Positions 21,795 through 32,488 of a stretch of 64,000 bases of DNA are shown in pieces (the first letter of the stretch is position 1; each line of letters begins with the position of its first letter). The position numbers and the translations under genes were made by a program. The DNA comes from Lota lota (taxonomy: Eukaryota > Chordata > Actinopteri > Gadiformes > Lotidae). Under the pieces are notes generated by a model that made no database searches, was not told the origin of the DNA, and saw only the letters and a program-made list of their open reading frames with translations. Where the stretch lies: contig JACYXH010000359.1 of NCBI GenBank assembly GCA_026745465.1, positions 1,489,556 through 1,553,555 of the forward strand, read 5' to 3'.

Positions 21795-23120
21795 CATAGG
21801 CGGAGTTTGACATTCGAGCCAAGGGGGGCAAAAAAAATAACAAATTCATTATAGCAGCTGGGACCTGGGCTATCAATTGGGGAACACAGCACTAACACAT
21901 ATGGACACAACAAACATGCTAAATAAACACATATATTTATTTTTAACCCAAAGAAGAAGAAAAAACAGTACAACAATACAATCATTATATTAGTAAACAG
22001 GTAAGCCACTTGACTTTGCATCGCATCTTCGGACACAATTAGGATCAACGCAATAAAATGCGGACCACTTTTGTTAAAATATTATCTTCAACCAAAACGA
22101 AAAGATTTTTAAAGTTTTTCTTTCCTTTTTTCAAAACACATTGTGGCAATGAGAGCGATTAAAAAACAAGTTATATTTCGCATTTTGTTGTACTTCATGA
22201 AACATTTAAAACATTTTGAGACAAGGGGAAAAATAAAAAAGATGCCATGTGAGAGGCTACAGTATGCATAGATACAAAATTGCCTTTCTCTTATAAGTGT
22301 GACAAGACGGAACATTTTCAACTGACAGTCACACAATACTCCCCACTTTTAATTTTTATATCAGTGGGACCCCCCGTCCCCATCCCTCAAAAGACAGCAT
22401 ATTGAAAGCAGTGTGTTGAGTTTCTCTAGCTTAAAGCAGTTATTTGGCAGAGAAATCAAACTTACAGACCTAGACATTGTCCAGACTAGTGCAACAGTAA
22501 TTTTCGTTTTTTGCGTCCAGCATATGCGTCGATAATGGTCTCAGGTGAGAGCTTGGCCGTAATGTCGCTTTCGATGTGAAGGATCGCAAGAGAGGAAAAC
22601 CTGGCTGCTCCCATCGTCAACCTGCTAGCTGCTAGCTGCTAGCGATTGCTGCTGATCCAGAGCTGCTCGGTGTTCCCTCCAAGTTCACAGCGGTGTCTGT
22701 TTGCCTGTCGTCATCATCGGTTACTGTTGTTTGTGTTGTATCTTTGTTAGATCCAGAAGACTGAATATCTGTGTCATTTGGAGCTCGACGTTTTAAAAAT
22801 CTCCTTATGTCCATATTTTTGTGTAACGAGTCCGACCAGGTAACTACAACGGTATTACATGCTACCTAGCTGAGAATCGCTGGACTTACGTTACTTGTCA
22901 CATGACCCAGAGCCCTGAATTTTTTTTTTACTAAAGGAGTATATGAAATCAGATGTATTACCTACCACCATTTAGTTGTTTTGTTTTATTTAAGATATTT
23001 ATACTATATAATTTTTTTAAAGAATGCTATTTTTTTTTTGTTGAAACAATACAATTACCCGTTTCAGCCGCCGCCAGGGGGGGCAATGCTCCCCCTGGCC
23101 CCCCGCAAACTCCGCGCATG
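21795..23120 (-). mobile_element. hAT-2, deleted derivative
   Basis: Ends are 15-bp inverted repeats with two mismatches (CATAGGCGGAGTTTG at left, CAAACTCCGCGCATG at right), followed inward by G-rich stretches. Only the transposase start is recognisable (22632-22814). The 8 bases outside each end do not match (GTCTACCC and CTTTTATT), so I find no target duplication; one flank was probably lost by recombination. Confidence 0.6.
22632..22814 (-). pseudogene. hAT-2 transposase N-terminal fragment
   Basis: A 60-codon minus-strand frame opens MDIRRFLKRRAPND, the typical start of TTF-finger/ZMYM-type hAT transposases, then a Ser/Thr/Asp-rich low-complexity stretch. The zinc finger, catalytic and dimerisation parts that should follow toward lower coordinates are absent. 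A short CTGCTAGC repeat lies at its end. Confidence 0.6.
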
Positions 23121-23254
23121 CTTTTATTTAACATAATGGTAAGTCGTAGACCAACATTGCGTGACTAACAATACCTAGAGGGGCGCACCCACCACCGCGC
23201 ATGCTCAGTAGCCAGTACGGTGGCTGCCATGGGAGCACATTGCGAATGCTCTAC
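23121..23254 (-). repeat. Truncated 3' LTR of Ty3/gypsy element 2
   Basis: 134 bp matching 27414-27547 (for example TTTAACATAATGGTAAGTCG and the stretch ending GAATGCTCTACA), with three or four small differences by eye. The missing outer part shows that the flank was cut off. Confidence 0.85.
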
Positions 23255-23268
23255 ATCCTCTCTCTTTA
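23255..23268 (-). other. Polypurine tract of Ty3/gypsy element 2
   Basis: Minus strand AAAGAGAGAGGA immediately before the LTR start TGTAGAGC. Confidence 0.8.
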
Positions 23269-23458
23269 GCTTATAGCCCTAACACAAAACAGAACATGGC
23301 TAAGATAAATAATAACATTTGAATGTTTATCCAAACAAGCTGTTAGGTATGGAAGAAAACAAAACATGGCATGTAATCTAACTCAATACTAACATTCTTT
23401 CAGAACATTTTACAACACTGAGCATGTTGTGCTTAATGTCCACACAAATTCAAATCCC

Positions 23459-24995
23459 TCAGTCTTTGTATTTGGGGTTCGGCCTACTAACACGACCTGA
23501 GCGTGTTTGGTATGGGCTCCCACTGATGCGTGTTGGCATCAGAGCTATGGGCTCTTGAGCTGGGGTCTTTTCAGTGTCTATGCAGTTGGGCTTCTCTGCA
23601 AAGGGATGGGGAGTTTCCTCTACAGCTGGATTGAAGTGCTGCGGGTCGGTGGACAACTCTGGAGGTGGCTCGGATACAGGTAGGATGTGTCTGCGATTTC
23701 TCCTGTACTCTCTGCCTTCAGACTGGATGAGGTATGATCTTGGTTCCCTACAGACCTCTTTTACCATGCGGTTGTACCCTTGGGGGGTCTGCATCCTGAC
23801 TGCTTCACCTTCAGACAGGGCCCGTAGTGGACGCCTTGACTTGTCATAGCTCCGCTTTTCTTTAGGAGTTGAGCCTGGACTTGTTGGGTGTTACGGGCTG
23901 TAGGCTCTAGCAACTGTTTGCTGACTGGGAGTGTGGTACGTGTCTGCCTTGACATAAGTCTCTGTGCCGGTGAGCCTAGCTGTGCATCTCAAGGGATATT
24001 TCTCAGGTTTAGTAGGTTTAGAAACGTGTCTGTTCCATCTCTTTTTGACTTTTCCATCAGCTGTTTTGCACTACGGACTGCCCTTTCAGCTAAGCCATTG
24101 CTCTGTGGGAATTCTGGGCTGCTGGTGACGTGCTCAAAGTCCCACTGTGTGGCAAAGTCCTTGAACTGCTGGCTGTTGTACTGTCTAGCATTGTCTGAGA
24201 TGAGTATGTGCGGTGACCCATTTGTAATATTCATATGTGTCAGCATACTGAATTGTAATTGGATGCATTATACTGTCATACCATTACAATTGCTATGATT
24301 GGTTAAGACCACCCAGGTGGTGAGGTCATTCTAAAGATGATCATGGCCAGGGACACATGGACATGCCAGTTATAGCTAGTTAATAAAGAGCTACGTTTAT
24401 AAATATCCTGTCGTCCTGCATTTTATTATTTTGTACAAAGCATACAAAACAAGACACCATGGACCGAGAAATGTCGTTTCAGTTTTGTGATGACTGATGT
24501 TGCTGTGATGTCCTTGAGTTGGTCGATCTCATACCAACCTGAATATGAGTCTACAAGCACTTGATAGTGTTTACCATTCCATTCCAGGATGTCTGTTGCC
24601 AGTGGTTCCTTCTGTTGATGTGGTTTAGTGCTGTTACACACAGAGCATGAGAGTGTTGCATTGTCAATGTCTTTGCTCATGGTGGGCCAGAACGCTATGC
24701 CTCGGGCTCTGCATTTGGTCGACTCTGCACCTGGGTGTCCTCTGTGCATAATGTTTGTGTACTCACTCTGTAGCGACTGGGGAATGACTGTTTGGTGACC
24801 TTTCATGATGATTCCTTCCTCAATGATGAGCTCGTCTCGGAAGGGGAAGAAAGGACTGACGGCTGATGGAGCACTGCGCTGTTTGGTAGGCCACCCATGT
24901 TTGATAACAGAGGTGAGTTTCTGCAGCGTTGCATCCTTTGCTGTGTGTCTCCTCAGTTCCTCCAGGTGGGTGGATGAGATGTGACTGACCACCAT
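23459..24995 (-). pseudogene. Ty3/gypsy element 2 integrase, interrupted by a solo LTR
   Basis: The N-terminal part (24995-24457) has the H2C2 finger (HRGHPGAESTKCRARG, then CSVCNSTK) and the first catalytic Asp (VLVDSYSGWYE). The frame is then cut by an insertion at 24223-24456. The core resumes at 24222 with ILISDNARQYNS and the Glu in NGLAERAVRSAK. The C-terminal part (23955-23459) continues in shifted frames and ends with a basic RSGRVSRPNPKYKD tail. So the triad is present but is physically split, with at least one frameshift near 23780-23990. Confidence 0.85.
24223..24456 (-). mobile_element. Solo LTR inside integrase
   Basis: 234 bp, TGTAATATTC at the left and AACAAGACA at the right (TG...CA on both strands). 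Flanking 5-mers CCATT (24218-24222) and CCATG (24457-24461) look like a target duplication with one mismatch. Removing it rejoins the integrase reading across SVHG and SPHILISD. On the minus strand it has a TATA-like TTTATAAA and an AATAAAATG stretch. Family not identified. Confidence 0.75.
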
Positions 24996-25236
24996 GACGT
25001 CAAAGTCATTTTTCTCATTTGTGTGCTGAAAGGTGGATGTCCTGGGCGCTCATGACAGAGTGTCGGCCAGGTACATGTGTTTCCCTTTCTTGTAGATCAG
25101 GTCGATGTTGTATTTCTGCAACTGTAGCATCATACGTTGGAGTCGGGCTGGTGCTGTGGAGATTGGCTTTCTTATGATTGTGACTAGGGGTTGGTGGTCA
25201 GTTTCAACGGTCACCGGCTTTCCATATATATAGTCA

Positions 25237-26343
25237 TTAAATTAAAGTCATTAAAACTCTCATTAAAAACACAACTGCTAGGAGTTCCTTCTCTATTTGT
25301 GCGTAGCGTGTCTCAGTCTGTGTCAGCGTTCGCGATGCGTAGGCAATTGGTCTGCCATCTTGCAAGCATGCTGCGCCAAGTCCGTGTTGTGAAGCGTCGC
25401 AGGTGAGTGTGACTGGTCGATCGACGTTGTAATATGACAAGACCGGTGGGCTTGATATGCATTTTTTCAAAACGTCATATGCGTCCTGGTGCTGCTTCAG
25501 CCAGCACCACACTGTGTCCTTACGTGTGAGCTGTTTTAGTGGAGCTGAAAGTTCACTGAAGTTCGGGATAAACTTCCCGAGATAATTTATCATGCCAAGG
25601 AAGCGCTGGAGTGCTGTGACGTCCTCGGGGGCTGGCATTTCGGTGACTGCTTTGGTCTTGGATGGATCTGCTTTTAGGCCAATGATGGCACAGGGGTATC
25701 CAGCAAATAACTGCTCCATTGAGCGTTGGAACACCTCGCTGGCTGCATTTATTCCAAATGGCATCCTGAGGAATCTGTAATGGCCAAAAGGTGTGCTGAA
25801 AGTTGTTAGCAGCGATGACTTACTGTCCAAGGAAATTTGCCAGAAAGAGCTCTTGGCGTCCAGCACTGAAAAGACTGTTGAGTTTGACATTTGTGAGGCA
25901 ACCTCCTCGACAGTACGCATAGGGTGGTGGGGACGCTTCAATGCTATGTTGAGATCCCTGGGGTCGATGCAGATTCTTATGTCATCGGTCTGCTTTTTGT
26001 TTGCCACCATGGATGATACCCATTCAGTTGGTTCCGAAACGGGAGCGATGACGCCTAGGTCTTTCATTCTTTCAAGCTCAGCCCTAACTCTGTCCTGCAT
26101 GGCTACCGGAATGCGGCGTGCTGGACGGACGACGGGCTGTACATCTGGATCTAGTTTCATGGAGTATGTGACTGGTAGCTTACCAAGTTTGTCCTTGAAT
26201 AGATCAGCATATTTCGTGAAAATCTGGTGGCGCATGTTGGCATTGTCATTCACGCTGAGTTGATGAACTTCCTTGTTCAGTGTTACTAACTCCATGCGTA
26301 TGCATGATGGTAAGCCTAGCAGTGGCTGGACGTTTCTCTCCAC
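25237..26343 (-). pseudogene. Ty3/gypsy element 2 RT/RNase H, missing the YxDD core
   Basis: A 368-codon minus-strand frame without stops. RT blocks are present up to FGINAASEVFQRSMEQLFAG (palm start, first Asp in FSVLDAKSSFWQI), then the sequence jumps from YPCAII directly to GLKADPSKTKAV. The intervening stretch with the YxDD catalytic motif and the primer-grip region, normally 45-60 residues, is deleted in frame. Thumb (ALQRFLGMINYLGKFIPNFS) and RNase H start (LTCDASQHGLGAACL, ASRTLTQTETRYAQIEKELL) follow. The protein could be made but cannot polymerise DNA. Confidence 0.9.
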
Positions 26344-26375
26344 AATGTAGAACTGTAGTGCATATGGCTGGCCTG

Positions 26376-26591
26376 CTAGGTGACATGACAGGACAACTGA
26401 ACCCCATATGCCACCAAGTTGGTGATTCTTGAACAGTCTATTTCTTCCCTGTTCTTCACACGTTTGAATATATCATGTGACATGACGTTGCATTTTGCCC
26501 CTGTATTGACTTTCATTTTGATGGGCTTGCCATTGACGTGGACAGTGGTGAGCTTCACTTTTCTCCGTAGCATGAGAGTATACTGTGTCAA
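26376..26591 (-). pseudogene. Ty3/gypsy element 2 protease, active-site Asp replaced
   Basis: Minus-strand frame with a retropepsin-like core: KMKVNTGAKCNVMSHDIF. The expected DTGA is NTGA, so the catalytic Asp is Asn. The same change is in the duplicated copy at 29450-29665, so it predates the duplication. Confidence 0.8.
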
Positions 26592-26649
26592 TGTTCTCCA
26601 GCGTTATTCCATCCACATCCACACAATCATCATCGCAACCACTCGTGGC

Positions 26650-27218
26650 TCAGGGAACTTCTAGTTGATTGACAGATTTCCCATGTCTCTGTGTGCTATG
26701 GTGCTGTTGTGTTGATCTGCAACACGTTTTGTAATGGTTCCATTTCTTACATGTGTGACACTGTTGACCATGTGCTGGGCAATTTTCTCTCTTGGCTGCG
26801 TGGCTACCTCCACAATTGTTAAAATTTGTGATAGGCTGTGCATTCCTCTCTGACTGTGATGTTAGTCTTGTATCAAATCTCTGCGTCCTTGTAAATCTGT
26901 GCTGTACAGCGTTTGAGGACTGCAAATCTCCCGAAATTTCCTCTTCAGACATATTGGGTCTTCTTTTGACTCGGCCGGCGTGATGACGCCTCCGTCCCAG
27001 GGAGCTCTCACCTCCGTCGCGTATACAAATGACCTCTCTCGTTCAATGGCTTCCGATCCTGCTAGATTGAGGAGAATATATGCCTGTGTGCGGGCTGGCT
27101 TGTCAAAGTGTGCCGCCGCAATGAAAATGTCGTACTCTTGTTCGAACACACGCCAGTTTTCTGCGACGTTTCGATCAAAGAGTACAGGTTCGAGTCTGCG
27201 AAATCCGTCAGCCATCAC
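26650..27218 (-). pseudogene. Ty3/gypsy element 2 gag
   Basis: The N-terminal frame (27218-26862) starts MMADGFRRLEPVLFDRNVAE and has the gag core WRVFEQEYDIFIAA. The second frame (26952-26650) carries a nucleocapsid with two Cys/His clusters (NCGGSHAAKRENCP and CHTCKKWNHYKTCC). The two frames overlap, so a frameshift lies near 26870-26950. Start chosen as first ATG after the primer-binding site. Confidence 0.8.
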
Positions 27219-27352
27219 GATGGTGCACGTGGTGCTAGTGCTAGCACGCGGCGTTAGCTTGTTAGGTACGTAACGTTGGGTGTCCTCGCTCGATCGGTGA
27301 GTTGATCTTCGTACTCATTTTCAAGACTCGTGTAGTCCATTATGTCCGTGTT

Positions 27353-27366
27353 CACTTCTGACACCA
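27353..27366 (-). other. Primer-binding site, tRNA-Leu-like
   Basis: Minus strand TGGTGTCAGAAGTG directly abuts the 5' LTR. Same primer type as the element at 2081-2095. Confidence 0.75.
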
Positions 27367-27547
27367 TGTTGAATGACCTGACACGGAGGAAATACTTTGT
27401 AACAGTATTACTTTTATTTAACATAATGGTAAGTCGTAGACCAACATTGTGTGACTAACAGAATACCTAGAGGGGCGCACCCACCACCGCGCATGCTCAG
27501 TAGCCAGTACGGTGGCTGCCATGGGAGCACATTGCGAATGCTCTGCA
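27367..27547 (-). repeat. 5' LTR of Ty3/gypsy element 2
   Basis: 181 bp, TGTTGAATGACC at the left edge and GCTCTGCA at the right edge. It interrupts hAT-1 transposase sequence, which resumes at 27548. Copied at 30441-30621. Confidence 0.85.
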
Positions 27548-27802
27548 GACAATTTGATGTTTTTCTTGGAGGCAACATTTAGCTGGGCTGGTGTCAAAAT
27601 GCAGACGTAAATTGTATTCCTTCATCGCTGACACTGCCTCGTAGCACAGAAGACATACCGTTTTTTCTACTTGAAGCACAAACACTTTCCCATCTTTCAT
27701 AAAATTGCCTTCCCTCTGAATTTTGTTTTCTCTTGTTGGACATTTTGGGATTATTCGTAGATCTTTTTCAACTGTTATAGTTAAACTTCGATATGGAAAC
27801 AC
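27548..27802 (-). pseudogene. hAT-1 transposase, N-terminal fragment with BED-like finger
   Basis: The minus-strand frame reads KVFVLQVEKTVCLLCYEA and KEYNLRLHFDTSPAK, the zinc-finger start of the same GTF2IRD2/ZBED-type transposase whose C-terminus is at 11513-12575. The Cys pair is intact but the second His of the finger seems to be replaced (TSPAK for T-K-H). Upstream basic residues KCPTRENKIQREG follow the start codon. Cut by the LTR at 27547. Confidence 0.75.
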
Positions 27803-28009
27803 TGAAAGCAGGATGTCATAATTTCGCGGGTCGCAAAATCGAAATGCATTGTGGGAGATGTAGTCACTGGGAGCATGGTCACTGTTCGCTGTAAAGCCGC
27901 ATTGACTTTTATGTTAAGACATGCCTTTTAAGCTCTCGCGGGCCACATAAAATGACATGGCGGGCCGGATTCGGCAGGCGGGCCTAGTGTTAACACATGT
28001 GCTCTAAAC

Positions 28010-28385
28010 CATCCTCAGCAACCTTTCAATATCAAAAGAGCAATTTTTGGTCCCTCTCCCACCAAATAAAATTAATCTAGAGCCACAAAACCAATTTGAC
28101 CCCTAAAATGAAGATAACAGCATATAATGTTTGATATATAGTTATACTATGTGTAAAACAACTAATAGCCTATAGTTTGTTGCATTTATGAAATTTGTAG
28201 TTGTAGGATGTGACGTTTATTTTGGTTGACAAAATATTGACACTTTATTTTGTTATTTTGGTGTCACAGCATCACCTTGATCTCCAAAATACGAGGTGTC
28301 CTGAAAGAAAAAAGAAAAATAGCCATTATTTAGTTTTTTCAAAGCTACTGGGAGCCACTGCAGAGCCACGGGTTGCTGACCCCTG
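28010..28385. mobile_element. hAT MITE
   Basis: 376 bp with no coding capacity. The right end reads GGTTGCTGACCCCTG and the left end CATCCTCAGCAACC, an imperfect inverted pair. It is flanked by a perfect 8-bp duplication CTCTAAAC at 28002-28009 and 28386-28393. The left 8-mer is also the right target duplication of hAT-1. The copy at 31085-31459 comes from the tandem duplication. Confidence 0.75.
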
Positions 28386-28498
28386 CTCTAAACACATAGG
28401 ATATTTTGATAATTCTTCGGGTCACGTTAGAATGTCTTGGACAAGGAGGACTTCAGTGGGAAACCTGCACAAGTGTCTGCAGTGACGGAGCAGCAGCC

Positions 28499-29007
28499 AT
28501 GGTATCACACCTTCGCCCCTTTCCGTCCAATTCCGCCATCTAGTGGCACCCAACCTCACTACACCATGTGCTTTTGTTTACTTCCCGTCAATTAACCACC
28601 ACGTGCACTCCCTCTGTCCACACACTCCTGCCGGCAATCAGACCAATCACCCTCCACAGTATTTTAGCACTGGCTCCCCACAGAGCCTCTCATGGTAACT
28701 ACGTCCCCGCGTTTTAGACTCTCCAGTTTTCGGGTTCCACTCCCGTTCCTGTTCCTGCTCCCCGTTCTCTTTCTGTTACGGGTTCCGCTCCCGTTCCTGT
28801 TCCTGCTCCCGTTCCTGTTCCTGTTCTTGCTCCCGTTCCTGTTGCCTACGTCCCTTTGCCTGCCTGACTCCCCGCCTGCCTACTGCCTGCTGGACTACTC
28901 GCCTGCCTTGCCCTTGCCTGTACCTGAGTACCAAATAAATCCCTTTTCAACCCGCTCCCTTCTCGTCTCCGTGTCTTGCGTTTGGGTCCTAGTTCCGTAA
29001 CCCTAAC
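28499..29007 (+). repeat. Gypsy-type LTR upstream of gag
   Basis: About 509 bp, from TGGTATCACACCTTCG to CCGTAACCCTAACA. Contains a TATTTTAGCACTGGC stretch, repeated CCGTTCCTGTTCCTGCTC, CCTGCCTG phrases and AATAAA near 28935. Same family as the solo LTR at 40355-40871 (minus) and the split LTR at 12580/21653. Start is uncertain by a few bases. Confidence 0.65.
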
Positions 29008-29024
29008 AGTACGAACTAGCCCAG

Positions 29025-29414
29025 ATGGACCCAGCAGACACGGATTCCATACGCCAGGCTTATTCCCGCCTAGGAATACCGTACATTTCGGTTTCCTCTG
29101 CCGACCAGACTCGGACGGCGATCCTTTCCTCCCTTCGAGAGCTTACGTCAGCTATCCATGGGAAGCTAATCCCGGTTCCAGCCCCCGCTGCAGCCGCAGT
29201 CTCGTGGCCACCAACCCCCGCTGCAGCCGCAGTCTCGTGGCCACCAACCCCCGCTGCAGCCGCAGTCTCGTGGCCACCAACCCCCGCTGCAGCCGCAGTC
29301 TCGTGGCCACCAACCCCCGCTGCACCAGCAGTCTCGTGGCCACCAGCCCCGCTGCAACCGTGGTCTTCTGTCTCCAAGTCCATGCAGCCGTGGTCTCCTG
29401 TTTCCAAGAACTAA
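29025..29414 (+). pseudogene. Gypsy-type gag N-terminus, copy 1, truncated
   Basis: ATG lies 17 bp after the LTR. The frame opens [20 protein letters not shown], typical of the coiled gag start in fish gypsy elements, then enters a minisatellite whose 33-bp unit encodes [11 protein letters not shown] four to five times. The duplication junction at 29414 ends the frame. No capsid or zinc knuckle is present. Confidence 0.65.
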
Positions 29415-32400
29415 CACAATGTAGAACTGTAGTGCATATGGCTGGCCTGCTAGGTGACATGACAGGACAACTGAACCCCATATGCCACCAAGTTGGTGAT
29501 TCTTGAACAGTCTATTTCTTCCCTGTTCTTCACACGTTTGAATGTATCATGTGACATGACGTTGCATTTTGCCCCTGTATTGACTTTCATTTTGATGGGC
29601 TTGCCATTGACGTGGACAGTGGTGAGCTTCACTTTTCTCCGTAGCATGAGAGTATACTGTGTCAATGTTCTCCAGCGTTATTCCATCCACATCCACACAA
29701 TCATCATCGCAACCACTCGTGGCTCAGGCAACTTCTAGTTGATTGACAGATTTCCCATGTCTCTGTGTGCTATGGTGCTGTTGTGTTGATCTGCAACACG
29801 TTTTGTAATGGTTCCATTTCTTACATGTGTGACACTGTTGACCATATGCTGGGCAATTTTCTCTCTTGGCTGCGTGGCTACCTCCACAATTGTTAAAATT
29901 TGTGATAGGCTGTGCATTCCTCTCTGACTGTGATGTTAGTCTTGTATCAAATCTCTGCGTCCTTGCAAATCTGTACTGTACAGCGTTTGAGGACTGCAAA
30001 TCTCCCGAAATTTCCTCTTCAGACATATTGGGTCTTCTTTTGACTCGGCCGGCGTGATGACGCCTCCGTCCCAGGGAGCTCTCACCTCCGTCGCGTATAC
30101 AAATGACCTCTCTCGTTCAATGGCTTCCGATCCTGCTAGATTGAGGAGAATATATGCCTGTGTGCGGGCTGGCTTGTCAAAGTGTGCCGCCGCAATGAAA
30201 ATGTCGTACTCTTGTTCGAACACACGCCAGTTTTCTGCGACGTTTCGATCAAAGAGTACAGGTTCGAGTCTGCGAAATCCGTCAGCCATCACGATGGTGC
30301 ACGTGGTGCTAGTGCTAGCACGCGGCGTTAGCTTGTTAGGTACGTAACGTTGGGTGTCCTCGCTCGATCGGTGAGTTGATCTTCGTACTCGTTTTCAAGA
30401 CTCGTATAGTCTATTATGTCCGTGTTCACTTCTGACACCATGTTGAATGACCTGACACGGAGGAAATACTTTGTAACAGTATTACTTTTATTTAACATAA
30501 TGGTAAGTCGTAGACCAACATTGTGTGACTAACAGAATACCTAGAGGGGCGCACCCACCACCGCGCATGCTCAGTAGCCAGTACGGTGGCTGCCATGGGA
30601 GCACATTGCGAATGCTCTGCAGACAATTTGATGTTTTTCTTGGAGGCAACATTTAGCTGGGCTGGTGTCAAAATGCAGACGTAAATTGTATTCCTTAATC
30701 GCTGACACTGCCTCGTAGCACAGAAGACATACCGTTTTTTCTACTTGAAGCACAAACACTTTCCCATCTTTCATAAAATTGCCTTCCCTCTGAATTTTGT
30801 TTTCTCTTGTTGGACATTTTGGGATTATTCGTAGATCTTTTTCAACTGTTATAGTTAAACTTCGATATGGAAACACTGAAAGCAGGATGTCATAATTTCG
30901 CGGGTCGCAAAATCTAAATGCATTGTGGGAGATGTAGTCACTGGGAGCATGGTCACTGTTCGCTGTAAAGCCGCATTGACTTTTATTTTAAGACATGCCT
31001 TTTAAGCTCTCGCGGGCCACATAAAATGACATGGCGGGCCGGATTCGGCCGGCGGGCCTAGTGTTTAACACATGTGCTCTAAACCATCCTCAGCAACCTT
31101 CACTATCAAAAGAGCAATTTTTGGTCCCTCTCCCACCAAATAAAATTAATCTAGAGCCACAAAACCAATTTGACCCCTAAAATGAAGATAACAGCATATA
31201 ATGTTTGATATATAGTTATACTATGTGTAAAACAACTAATAGCCTATAGTTTGTTGCATTTATGAAATTTGTAGTTGTAGGATGTGACGTTTATTTTGGT
31301 TGACAAAATATTGACACTTTATTTTGTTATTTTGGTGTCACAGCATCACCTTGATCTCCAAAATACGAGGTGTCCTGAAAGAAAAAAGAAAAATAGCCAT
31401 TATTTAGTTTTTTCAAAGCTACTGGGAGCCACTGCAGAGCCACGGGTTGCTGACCCCTGCTCTAAACACATAGGATATTTTGATAATTCTTCGGGTCACG
31501 TTAGAATGTCTTGGACAAGGAGGACTTCAGTGGGAAACCTGCACAAGTGTCTGCAGTGACGGAGCAGCAGCCATGGTATCACACCTTCGCCCCTTTCCGT
31601 CCAATTCCGCCATCTAGTGGCACCCAACCTCACTACACCATGTGCTTTTGTTTACTTCCCGTCAATTAACCACCACGTGCACTCCCTCTGTCCACACACT
31701 CCTGCCGGCAATCAGACCAATCACCCTCCACAGTATTTTAGCACTGGCTCCCCACAGAGCCTCTCATGGTAACTACGTCCCCGCGTTTTAGACTCTCCAG
31801 TTTTCGGGTTCCACTCCCGTTCCTGTTCCTGCTCCCCGTTCTCTTTCTGTTACGGGTTCCGCTCCCGTTCCTGTTCCTGCTCCCGTTCCTGTTCCTGTTC
31901 TTGCTCCCGTTCCTGTTGCCTACGTCCCTTTGCCTGCCTGACTCCCCGCCTGCCTACTGCCTGCTGGACTACTCGCCTGCCTTGCCCTTGCCTGTACCTG
32001 AGTACCAAATAAATCCCTTTTCAACCCGCTCCCTTCTCGTCTCCGTGTCTTGCGTTTGGGTCCTAGTTCCGTAACCCTAACAGTACGAACTAGCCCAGAT
32101 GGACCCAGCAGACACGGATTCCATACGCCAGGCTTATTCCCGCCTAGGAATACCGTACATTTCGGTTTCCTCTGCCAACCAGACTCGGACGGCGATCCTT
32201 TCCTCCCTTCGAGAGCTTACGTCAGCTATCCATGGGAAGCTAATCCCGGTTCCAGCCCCCGCTGCAGCCGCAGTCTCGTGGCCACCAACCCCCGCTGCAG
32301 CCGCAGTCTCGTGGCCACCAACCCCCGCTGCAGCCGCAGTCTCGTGGCCACCAACCCCCGCTGCAGCCGCAGTCTCGTGGCCACCAACCCCCGCTGCACC

Positions 32401-32488
32401 AGCAGTCTCGTGGCCACCAGCCCCGCTGCAACCGTGGTCTTCTGTCTCCAAGTCCATGCAGCCGTGGTCTCCTGTTTCCAAGCCCCAG
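29415..32488. repeat. 3,074-bp tandem duplication, copy 2
   Basis: Second copy. Contains protease fragment 29450-29665, gag 29724-30292, LTR 30441-30621, hAT-1 N-terminal fragment 30622-30876 and hAT-1 5' end to 31076, MITE 31085-31459, gypsy LTR 31573-32081 and gag start at 32099. All breaks seen in copy 1 are shared. Confidence 0.95.

Larger units (their letters stand above)
23121..27547 (-). mobile_element. Ty3/gypsy element 2, with truncated 3' LTR
   Basis: Minus-strand LTR retrotransposon with 5' LTR, tRNA-Leu-like primer site, gag, protease, RT/RNase H, integrase, polypurine tract and a 3' LTR that lost its outer 45 bp at the hAT-2 junction. Gene order gag-PR-RT-RH-IN is Ty3/gypsy. All pol genes are defective. 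It inserted into hAT-1 coding sequence. Confidence 0.88.
10714..28001 (-). mobile_element. hAT-1 element, split by nested insertions
   Basis: The left end starts CAGGGGTGTCAAACTC and the right end closes with a degenerate match (GTTAACACATGTG, then TSD). The 8-bp target duplications are TTCTAAAC (10706-10713) and CTCTAAAC (28002-28009), one mismatch, the correct length for hAT. Transposase C-terminus is at 11513-12575 and N-terminus at 27548-27802, both minus. Everything from 12580 to 27547 is later insertions, and the middle of the transposase is lost. Near both ends the phrase GGGCCACAT/GGGCCGG recurs, as in Charlie-type hAT termini. Confidence 0.8.
26341..29414. repeat. 3,074-bp tandem duplication, copy 1
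   Basis: From CACAATGTAGAACTG onward the sequence is repeated at 29415 with an offset of 3,074 bp. I count roughly 15-20 single-base differences and two compensating 1-bp indels by eye. It spans the Ty3/gypsy gag-protease, 5' LTR, hAT-1 N-terminal fragment, a hAT MITE and the start of a gypsy element. The junction has a short AACTAA filler that fits neither flank. Confidence 0.95.

Noticed and set aside
21795-23120. Complete hAT with target duplication
   Set aside because: Terminal repeats are present, but flanking octamers GTCTACCC and CTTTTATT do not match.
29060-29481. Minus-strand repeat-rich frames opposite gag (also 32134-32626)
   Set aside because: Shadows of a 33-bp minisatellite that is open in several frames; the plus frame has the gag start after an LTR.
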